From the NCBI GenBank assembly GCA_031310005.1, contig CM062379.1:372001-436000 (forward strand): 64,000 bases of DNA. Reading direction: 5' to 3'. How positions within the stretch are numbered: position 1 is the stretch's first letter; each line of letters starts with the position of its first letter. Positions 55,901 through 64,000 of the stretch are shown piece by piece. Position numbers and translations under genes: made by a program. The notes under the pieces are model-generated. The model was not told where the DNA came from. It searched no databases and was given only the letters and a program-made list of their open reading frames with translations. The stretch comes from Dactylellina haptotyla. Its lineage: Eukaryota > Ascomycota > Orbiliomycetes > Orbiliales > Orbiliaceae.

Positions 55901-57246
55901 ATACTGTGTAGCACTAAGATTCAGCTTGGCCTCCAAATCAACAAGATTATATCGAGAAAAGTACTAAAGTTGGGGTAATTGGACGAGATTTTAGCACTCG
56001 CAGGTGGCTTTTTGTACGGATTTGGGAATTATTCTTCCAGGCTATCGGGTTAACGTTTCTTAGTTATCTATGCTTCTCTCAATCTCCAATATCAGCAACT
56101 ATATCTACCTATCGATCTCGATTTTTTACTTTGGAAATTTTGTATCATTGTGTTGCTTTCCACTTTTGGAAATACAACACTCTCTAACCATATAAAGTCG
56201 TTAATCTACAACCAATCAGGAGATGTCAGGTTTACCAAGAGAAGGATATAATTTTAACCCCATGATCGAACTTGATCCACTTTGTGATTTCAAACAATGA
56301 AGCGTTGGTTTAACCGTTTGTAGAAGTCAATCTATCAATGGTCCATGGAGATAACATTATATTCGGAGTTAATGAATTGCCCCTTTGGTCTGTTCTTCAG
56401 TTGCTTGTGCGCATAGACGGCAGTGCGTCTAAGTATATGGGGTACGTTGTCATGAGGAATTCGAAATTGCGATGATTCTCTATTGCTAGTCTACAGTCCT
56501 TTTCTTTGTTCTCCGTGGCAGCCACGTGAACTTTGCTATTGGGTGGTGAAGCTACTGATTCTCACCATTTACATGGCCATAGCCTAGCTAGACGACTATT
56601 CCTCCGGTGAGATCCTAGTATTCTCGTCCAAAGCCGGAGGATAAGAAAATCTTGAATTTTCAGAGAGCCTAAAATGCCGCCCTACAGATTTCTGATAGTG
56701 ATTGTAATAATGGCTTTGAATGCACTGTAGGCTAGTATTGTCGAAAAGATCCCCACATATACCGAGTGGGCCTTGGCTGGTTGCAAGCAACAATAAACTT
56801 CGGAGCCAATATTGTTAACTCCGTCTTCATCAATAGAACATCTCTATGATTGTTATCTAAAAGAGGAAAACAATCTAGATATTTCGGAACTGCGAGAGGC
56901 CATGCTGATTTATGGCGGCCATAATCATATTCTGGGACGGAAGATGTGTCACATTGGATCCGCATTCTAATGGCGTGCGAGACAGAGTATTAACTTGAGA
57001 AAATCCTCATCTATAAATTCGGAAGCTTTCGCAATCCTATCAAGAATATATCTAAAGTAGCGGTATCGGTATCGACCCAGTCTCATCAGTTCATCAATAT
57101 AGAATATAAACCACCGCCCTCATCAATTAATTTCTTGTTTTGATAAAATCTATCGATACAAATTCGCAAATTAAATCACTCGGAAAATAAGTTCTTTTTC
57201 AATTATATACTCAAGTTATTTCCGTTCTCCTATCTTTCAGGACATC
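49993..57246. other. 7.3-kb gene-poor region
   Basis: Contains only short open frames, changing frame every 100-300 bases, with no family I can name. Codon-like stretches (for example around 50,906-51,202 and 54,850-55,190) hint at decayed genes, but no motif is strong enough. I see no terminal repeats, rRNA, tRNA or tandem array. The last 250 bases are AT-rich and probably contain the promoter of the SDR gene at 57,247. Confidence 0.5.
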
Positions 57247-58596
57247 ATGGCAGATAAATTCACTTGGGAAACCACAGGCGACGAAATCGTTGCCAAGTTT
57301 GCCGAGCTCATCAAAGGGAAAACTAGTACGCTTCAATTCTTAAAAAATATATATATTTGGAAATACTGACAAAACTTGGTATACGGTAGTCTTGATTACT
57401 GGCGTCGCAACGAATAGTTTGGGAGCAGAAACTGCAGTTGCGATTTCCAAAGCCCAGCCAAAGCTCATTATGCTCCATGCTCGATCGGAAGATAAGATCG
57501 CGCCAATTGCTACTGAAGTTCAAGCCGTCGGAGTACCAACTAAGAGCGTTATTATGAACCTGGCGTCTCTTACCTCTGTTCGTCAGGCGGCCGAGAAGAT
57601 AGCCTCAGATCATGATGTTACCATTGATGTCCTTATCAATTGCGCTGGTATTATGGCTACTCCGTATGGCAAGACGGAGGACGGTTTCGAGCAGCAATTT
57701 GGGATCAACCACTTATCCCATTTTCTATTTACCAATCTCTTGTTGAAAGCGGGCAAGGTTTCCAGTGGCGGAAGAATTGTCAACGTCTCTAGCGGTGGAC
57801 ACATGGGCTCTGGTATCCGATGGGATGATGTCAACTTTTCGGTAAATATGATATCAAATTCAACCGCACGCTCTTTTGTGTTGACAGAGATATCTTGTTG
57901 TTCTAGGATGGCGCAGCATATGAGAAATATTTGGGCTATGGGCAATCAAAAACTGGGAATGTGAGTTAGATGAGTTTCTATCATAATTACATCAACCTAA
58001 CAAACGTGACATTAAGGTCCTATTCTCGGTCGCTTTAGCGGATAAATTGAAGTCAAGGAAGATATTATCTTACAGTTTAACTCCTGGAAGCAAGTCCATA
58101 TTTCTAAAATTTAAGTAAACCCTGGCTAACAACAAAATATAATACTAGTAATCCACACGAATCTTGGCCGTCATCAAAGTGAAGAAGAGATAGAAGTACT
58201 AAGTAAGTAAATATAAAACGTATCTGATAGATATCCCAACTATATGAAACGCCGAAACCCAATTAATTGCTTGTACAGTGAAACTTGTGAAAGAAAGGTT
58301 CAAGGACATAGATACCTCATTGGAATACAGATCGTTGAATCAAGGGGTGAGCACTCAGATTTTTGCCGCGTTCAGTCCGTCGATCATCGGTATGTCAAGT
58401 CTTATCAGCATCCACTCTTCTAAACCTCTCAAGATGAACCATAGTACTAATGAGGAAATAAATTTTAGATCAAAATGGGGGCTATTTATATGATTGTCAA
58501 ATTAAGCAAGCAGCTCCTCATGCTACAAGTCTTGAAGATGCGAACCGACTATGGGCTCTCTCTGAGGACATGGTAGGCGAGAAATTCGCATTCTAG
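57247..58596 (+). CDS. Short-chain dehydrogenase/reductase (retinol-dehydrogenase/WW-oxidoreductase-like)
   Basis: Seven exons: 57247-57325, 57390-57841, 57907-57960, 58017-58089, 58149-58202, 58279-58389, 58469-58596; phases agree, 316 residues. The intron 58090-58148 begins GCAAGT, a GC-AG intron. The classical SDR features are ILITGVATNSLGAETA (cofactor loop), NCAG (about 112), NVSSGGHM with the catalytic Ser, and Tyr188-x3-Lys192 in YGQSK. LTPGIIHTNLG follows. It probably uses NADP(H) on a small carbonyl or alcohol substrate; the substrate is unknown. Many short exons are typical of this fungal SDR subgroup. Confidence 0.88.
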
Positions 58597-59825
58597 TATT
58601 GAGCGAGAGAAACTTCAATCTTAGTTGTGATCAGTACTTACCCTATAACTCAGGGAGAATTTGTTTTGTGTATCACTAAAGCAAACTGCTGAATAGGAAG
58701 AAAGAAAAGAATAACTAGATAGAAAGCAAATTTGAATATATGGTATATTACTAAACGCAAGCCCTAACATCGCTATTCCTCAAGAACAATTAAGTCCTAG
58801 TTGCAATTAATTAGGGAGGTGCAGTTATTCTGGGTCACCTAATTTGAGATTTTTGAGGAAGCTATATATCTGCGAGATAAAATTCACTAACTGAAGTTTT
58901 AGCACCGTAGAAGAATAAAAGCAGGAATTCCCGCTCCCGAAAAGGTGTTGTCTCGGATGTTGATTGGGTTCCGAAGTCGTGCGAGATGCTCGTTTGGCGC
59001 CACAGCGGCCCTTCCAATGTGTCCGATCTTCGGGCTTTATCGTTGGATCCGATCCCGAAGTTACCCGAAGCAGTTAAATATCAAATGGCTAATCCTTATC
59101 TAGTTAGCAAGTGGGTCTTTCGATGAAACCCGCGTACATTTCTGAGCTCGAAATCTTTCTAGGTCTATGGAAGTGCTGACCAATTTTTTAGTTGGAAGTA
59201 CTTATTTAGCTATGTCGACTGGAAACCGATTGATTTTTAGGATGGGGATTCGCCATAACTGTGGCCTTTCCGGTCCCAAATGATGCTAGCCCAAAGTCAA
59301 ATTCATTTTGCATCCGGACTCGGATACATTTCTGACAATCGGTCGCACGAATGTAGATATGACCTCGTTGCTTATAGTTTGTGAATTAGAAAAAGTATTT
59401 AAAGATCCGCTAGAAGTAAAGAATTTGTACCATTGCTCAATAATATTAATCCTATTAGCATCACAGATAGAAACTATAACGTTGGCCTCCACAAAACCGG
59501 CCGTTAACCCCCAAAATTCCGCGTACGTGCGTGTGCGATTACCTTCCAACAAAAACCTTTTCATTTTCTTTCTTTTATCAAATACTAAATGCTCTACTTT
59601 TAGTTTGAGTTTTCTCTTCGAAAAAACAAAAATTCAATATTAAATCTTATTGCGTGAGTTATATTGTATTTTCTTTCAGAAATAGTTTAGAATCGTCTTT
59701 ATTGGTTGGGAATTCGCTAAAAAAAATTATCAAAAAGGGTGCATGCACGCCAACTTCTAGTTCTTTGAACTTCACGTTGAAAATACCAACCTTAAAAAAT
59801 TTATCCTAGGCCAATCGAAGAAGAG
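58597..59825. other. Intergenic
   Basis: About 1.2 kb, AT-rich with a GC-richer patch at 58,920-59,060; no supported gene. Confidence 0.45.
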
Positions 59826-60845
59826 ATGTTGTCACAGTTATCAAGTTATTCGATTCCGCGACTTGAACAAATATTCAAAAATTTTGCGCCAATTGACATA
59901 CTCACAGTGACTGGCGCTGCCACAGTATCGTACTTTGCTTGGAGGATTCTCCGGTTCATTCATCTATATTTCTTGAGACCTTCCGGGCTATATCGATATC
60001 GTTCCGTCAAGTCCCCCAAAGGCGAGGCACCCTGGGCCTTCATAACAGGTTCCTCTGACGGAATCGGTAAGGCCTTAGCAGCAGAGCTAGCAAGGCACGG
60101 ATTTAATATCATAGTTCACGGGCAAACGCCATCCAAGATCGCAAAGGTTGCATCAGATCTCGAAGATACATACAAAGTCAAGACGAGGACTTTGTCGCTG
60201 AATGCCTGCGACTACTCTCTCACAATCGACGATGCAGTCAACGCAGCACTTGGAGACATTAAGCCGACGATTCTCATAAATAATGTTGGCGGCATAGGTG
60301 CTGCTGCAAAAAGAGTTTATGACCCATTAGTCGAAAGGACTTCAGAAGAAATAGACCAACTTTTCAGTCTTAACGGTCGGTTTATGACACAAATGATGAG
60401 AATCATCATACCTCGAATGACAGAACCAGGCGTGGTCATTAATGTCAGCTCATCTTCGTCCTTCGGGCTACCTTGGGTGCAGCTGTACTCGGGAGCAAAA
60501 GGATATGTGAACAGTCTTTCAATTGCGCTGAACACGGAGATGTACGCAACGGGTAGAGACATTCAAGTTATGGCTGTTACACCAGGAAGCGTTGCAGGGA
60601 CTCCAGGCTTCGTGTACGCTACTGGTCCGTTCATTCCAGATACGAGAACGATGTCAAAGGCAATTCTCAATAGAATTGGTTGTGGTAGGCCAGTTTTGTC
60701 ACCACATTGGTTCCAGGCAATCCAAGAACTGGTGTTCAAATACACGCCACCTACCTTATACAAGAAATTGACTGCCAATATCCTGAGAGATATGAAGGCA
60801 ATAGAGGATAAAGATCTGGCGCAGCGCGCAGAGAAGCACAATTAA
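59826..60845 (+). CDS. 17-beta-hydroxysteroid dehydrogenase/3-ketoacyl-CoA reductase-like SDR, membrane-anchored
   Basis: Intronless, 339 residues. An N-terminal hydrophobic segment (about 22-50: IDILTVTGAATVSYFAWRIL) would anchor it in the ER membrane. The SDR core has TGSSDGIGKALA (74-85), NNVGG (152-156), VINVSSSSSFG with the catalytic Ser, and Tyr221-x3-Lys225 in YSGAK. VTPGSVAGTPG follows. The layout matches HSD17B12/Ifa38-type very-long-chain 3-oxoacyl-CoA reductases, but the C-terminus (LAQRAEKHN) lacks a clear KKxx retrieval signal. A role in a lineage-specific lipid or secondary-metabolite step is equally possible. The neighbouring SDR at 57.2 kb is not a close copy. Confidence 0.85.
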   Translation: MLSQLSSYSIPRLEQIFKNFAPIDILTVTGAATVSYFAWRILRFIHLYFLRPSGLYRYRSVKSPKGEAPWAFITGSSDGIGKALAAELARHGFNIIVHGQTPSKIAKVASDLEDTYKVKTRTLSLNACDYSLTIDDAVNAALGDIKPTILINNVGGIGAAAKRVYDPLVERTSEEIDQLFSLNGRFMTQMMRIIIPRMTEPGVVINVSSSSSFGLPWVQLYSGAKGYVNSLSIALNTEMYATGRDIQVMAVTPGSVAGTPGFVYATGPFIPDTRTMSKAILNRIGCGRPVLSPHWFQAIQELVFKYTPPTLYKKLTANILRDMKAIEDKDLAQRAEKHN

Positions 60846-61307
60846 GTGTATATAAAAGTTTTTAGCACGATGGATGATATTTTCAGATCTCCGCTCTTTT
60901 AATTGCACCTTATTTATAGTATTTTGATACACTGATTCTACAATTAAATGAATCTACCGAACATGCGTCGGTTCGGATGCCAACCGGCAATATCGAACAA
61001 ATCCCTGCCGGCCCTGCATAGAACCCTGCATCACGTAATGAGAATTCAACTTTTCAAGCTTGGTCCGCACCAACACGCGACCAAGATTACCAAATTCTTC
61101 GCTGCCAAGTCGCTTCACAAAACGCGGCTGAGATGTCTTTGAAGGAACTGGCGCAAAGCGCAGGCGTCGTTTAAATCGATTTAAATCGCGATCGCTGCGA
61201 TCAATTTTGGGGTTTCTCAGATATTGCAATCACCGTCGCTCCTTTTTCGAGTCCTCTTATCGATAAATCTCCCATCGTTATCTTCTTGCTATGGTGCTAG
61301 CACTAGC
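60846..61307. other. Intergenic
   Basis: About 460 bases; no gene seen. A palindromic ATTTAAATCGATTTAAAT-like sequence lies near 61,171-61,188, just upstream of the next gene. Confidence 0.45.
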
Positions 61308-62099
61308 ATGCCTCACCAACTCCGTAATGTTGTATCCCTTATATTCTTGGCATTCGCCTTGATCCGACAATCCGTCGCTCAGCGTGGCGAAGGTATCGAC
61401 TTCAGCGATCAAACCAGCTTCAACGCTCTTCGTGCCTGCGCAACCTGTTGTTTCGAAGGGCTCGGATGCGGTGACACCGGGGTTGCGACGGCCGTCGGTT
61501 GTAATGCCAATTCTTGTCTCTGTGCCAGGACGGATATTCTAGCATCGGCCATCACTTATGTCTCGGCTTGTGTTAGCAGCCGCTGCGACGGGGCTACCGA
61601 AGATATATCTCTCGCTGGGATGATTTTTGCGGACCATTGTAATGCGTATCTCGGCACAACCAAGGTACCAACGGGTGTCGATTCAGCTAGTACTACTGAC
61701 GCTGGAGCGGACCAGGCGACAGTCACTCTTCTCAGAACTGTGACGGAAACAATTCCTTTGAGGACGATTACGACTACACTTGAAACGGCTACCATTAGGG
61801 AGACTCTTGAAATCAGTAAGTTATCATCCTCAAGCATTTGTCTGTAACTAACTGAAGTTCCGGGGAATACTAACCAATTTGTGGCAGCTGCGACCGTAAC
61901 ATCATTAGTTGCAACCAATACTTCAGACCAAATCTCGAGAGCGGGTGGTCTAACACAGTCCGAAAAAGTTGGCGTTGGTGTTGGAGTAGGCTTGGGAGTA
62001 CCTCTTCTCGCCCTGGCAATAGTCTTTATTTATCAGTGGTTTCAAGGTGGATTCATGAAGCCCCCAGAAATACCTTATCCCATACAAAGTTATACATAA
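61308..62099 (+). CDS. Cys-rich extracellular protein with single transmembrane helix (CFEM-like)
   Basis: Two exons, 61308-61815 and 61888-62099 (intron 61816-61887, GTAAGT...GTGGCAG, branch TACTAAC), 239 residues. The ATG at 61308 gives a signal peptide (about 1-25, ending RQSVAQ). The ectodomain (about 40-115) has ten Cys with the pattern C-x2-CC...GC...GC...SCLC...AC...RC...HC, which resembles CFEM-type modules but is not a certain match. A Thr-rich stalk (about 125-170) follows. Then comes GLTQSEKVGVGVGVGLGVP and a single membrane helix (PLLALAIVFIYQWF), with a short cytoplasmic tail. The glycine-rich stretch before the helix is common in fungal cell-surface sensors. The role is unknown. 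Confidence 0.75.
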
Positions 62100-62552
62100 T
62101 GAAGCGTACTTGAATTCATGTTTAAATGCGTTTACTTCAAATTTATGGTTTTATATGATCATGGTGCGGTGGGACGACCAACAAATCGGCTTCAAGCCGT
62201 CCCTTGTAGTATCCACAATTGTTACGTCACAGTACGAACAGCCCTTTGGTAACCCATTCGGCAGTTGTTCGCCGACATATTCAGAGCGCAGAACACCACC
62301 ATCTCAAGCTAGCCGAAGAATCTTTAAAGTTTTCGGGAGATAAGGTATATAAGCGTACTAATAGATTGCCTCGAGAAACATCCTTTAAAAAGGTGTCCGA
62401 AAGCTGCTGGCTGGATTTATTTGTCTTCTGAGGGCAAATCGGCTTCTTGAAATCGTTCCAACCTCTCATGGATTCAAAACATCACATCTCAAACTAGCGA
62501 TAAACCCATTTCTTGACGATACCTACCACCCCAGAGAGAATGCCATTATTTT
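62100..62552. other. Intergenic
   Basis: About 450 bases; no N-terminal sulfotransferase sequence or other gene recognised here. Confidence 0.45.
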
Positions 62553-63001
62553 GTGACAACCTTTGACTGGGAAGCGAGACAAATCTGGCGGTTCTGGATT
62601 CCTTTTCTTCAAATATACTTTCATTATGACTATCGAAGAAACGTGTGGCGAGTTTATGAAGAACACAATGCTCTTTTTCGGGGTTGCGTTTCGCCCGAAA
62701 AGTTTCTGGAATGGGATGTTACGGAAGGATGGGGTCCGCTTTGCGAGTTCTTAAACAAACATATCCCGGAAGAGCCATTCCCTTCAGGAAATAAGGTAGA
62801 TGAATTCTCGAAAGTGTGAATGAACGAGTTCTTGGTCCTAGAATTAGAAGAGCATTTAGAAACTTCGCATTGATAGCGGCCCTTGTGACTGTCTGTATAT
62901 CCGTTGCAATATTGAATTATATTCAACCTAGTTTGTTGGCGAAGAATCTTGGGAGGGCTATAGGAAATTACAGAGAGGGCTTCTTCAGGTTTTCAATGTA
63001 G
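62553..63001 (+). pseudogene. Truncated, frameshifted sulfotransferase-like gene remnant
   Basis: 62553-62819 encodes about 88 residues that match the C-terminal third of the fungal P-loop sulfotransferase-like family (RRNVWRVYEEHNALFRG, FLEWDVTEGWGPLCEFL, PEEPFPSGNKVDEF). The frame ends in a TGA at 62817-62819. The family's usual closing part, a basic segment and a hydrophobic helix (RIRRAFRNFALIAALVTVCIS), continues in another frame at 62816-63001, so a one-base loss is likely. The N-terminal two thirds, including the P-loop that binds the PAPS donor, are absent upstream. The locus cannot encode an active enzyme. Confidence 0.7.
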
Positions 63002-64000
63002 ACAATTATAAAAAGAGGATTTAATATCAAGAACGAAGTTTGCAATTACTTTTTTTCGATACAAAGAGCTATTCATTTCAGATCCGTACAACCAATTCCT
63101 TTCGCATTGTTGAAGTCTTGCTTTATTCGGCAAACAGTAGGTATGCAAACCGCTCAGATCGTCTGTGCTATCTGGGTATAACGGACGACGCCTCTCACAA
63201 TAAAGTGAAAAATCGACTATAGCAGCCTGAAACCACATATTCGGTCGCAAATTAGTATTATATTGTCTGTCATCGTGCATGAGCTCTAGAAGGCCATCAT
63301 TGACAACCCTCCGGAGCACTCTATAGCCCTTGAGTGAGGCCTCCACTCCCCGACCTGTTCCTTCAAAGCCTTACCACGAAATTTATATATCGGTGAATCA
63401 TTGACCGGAGAAATGAACGCGGATACTCTGGCAAGAAGATTCTTGAGAAATGAGCGAGCTAGCAGTTGGAAAATATTCTCGCTGTTATGTACCTGCGCCA
63501 GGAAACAAGGTTAGTGATAGCCGACATTTGCAACAATATCTTTCTAAATCTCCGCCGTCCTGTATTTTCTTACCTGAAGCCCTGCAAGCGGCATATTTGG
63601 ATATTCATCTATGATGTAGCACATGGCGGGGCCTCTGATAGAAAACATCACAATGCTGCTCCAACGTTTTATAGGACACTGCGGAATCCTCAGCTACAGA
63701 CCCGCGAGCGGAGACTTCATTCCTTAGACTCAATGAGCCAATGCCAGGGAGAATGGGAATTGAATCCTGAGCACCAAACTCAAATGTTTTTGTTACCTTT
63801 GCTTGTTTATAATGGTCGACATTGTTATTTTATCTTCGATTCGGCTTGGGAAAAATATGGAGGTGGGATTTAGGACTGATATGTTTTCGAAATTTTCGAA
63901 CCTAGAGAGCAAGATGGAACCAAAATTGTGCGAGCCAACTATGCTCGAAATCGCTGCATTTGCGGTTGTATTTTATTCTAGATGGTGAACGATGGGGGTT
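63002..64000. other. Right-edge region, nothing recognised
   Basis: About 1 kb. Open frames at 62,993-63,346 (minus) and 63,466-63,873 (plus) have no family likeness. A gene entering from the right cannot be excluded. Confidence 0.45.

Noticed and set aside
49993-57246. RIP-mutated transposon
   Set aside because: No strong AT bias, terminal repeats or transposase/reverse-transcriptase motifs were visible by eye.
57247-60845. Two neighbouring SDR genes as a biosynthetic cluster
   Set aside because: They belong to different SDR subfamilies and no synthase, P450 or transporter lies nearby.

Overview
The window is nuclear DNA from a filamentous ascomycete (Pezizomycotina). The evidence is short introns (mostly 47-145 nt) with GT...AG ends and CTAAC-like branch sites, and a gene set typical of this group: an arginine-specific carbamoyl-phosphate synthase with its arginine attenuator peptide, COP9 subunit 6, an EST1/SMG6-like PIN protein, a cutinase, fungal NLRs and small secreted proteins. 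A Leotiomycete-like fungus is plausible, but the sequence alone does not prove the class. All exon models were built by eye from splice signals, reading phase and family similarity.

Layout. 1-2.8 kb: the 5' part of a nucleoside-phosphorylase/NACHT NLR running off the left edge, then a small membrane protein. 3.3-9.4 kb: a mitochondrial LEA-like protein, a DUF6314 protein, CPA1 preceded by a spliced attenuator uORF, and an F-box protein. 9.4-18 kb: a gene-poor secretome block with a cutinase, two Kex2-type small secreted proteins and a DUF6923 cell-surface protein. 18-26.3 kb: a dense housekeeping block with a DUF1772-like membrane protein, the diflavin reductase TAH18, an L-type cyclin, CSN6 and a Gcs1-type Arf-GAP. 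26.7-30.5 kb: a patatin/NB-ARC/TPR NLR. 31-39.1 kb: peroxisomal 2,4-dienoyl-CoA reductase ending in SKL, a thioredoxin-like protein with a repeat tail, homoserine O-acetyltransferase and an F-box protein. 42-49.2 kb: a conserved fungal protein of unknown function and the large EST1/PIN protein. 50-57.2 kb: about 7 kb with no gene I can support. 57.2-63 kb: two short-chain dehydrogenases, a Cys-rich single-pass surface protein and a broken sulfotransferase-like remnant. 63-64 kb: nothing recognised.

How the genes work together. There is no obvious single pathway cluster. Two NLRs with different N-terminal enzyme domains (nucleoside phosphorylase and patatin lipase) bracket the left half of the window and probably act in self/non-self recognition. 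The secreted genes between 11 and 16.4 kb look like host- or substrate-facing proteins. CPA1 shows the best-defined regulation: a 24-residue attenuator peptide that is readable only after two introns are removed.
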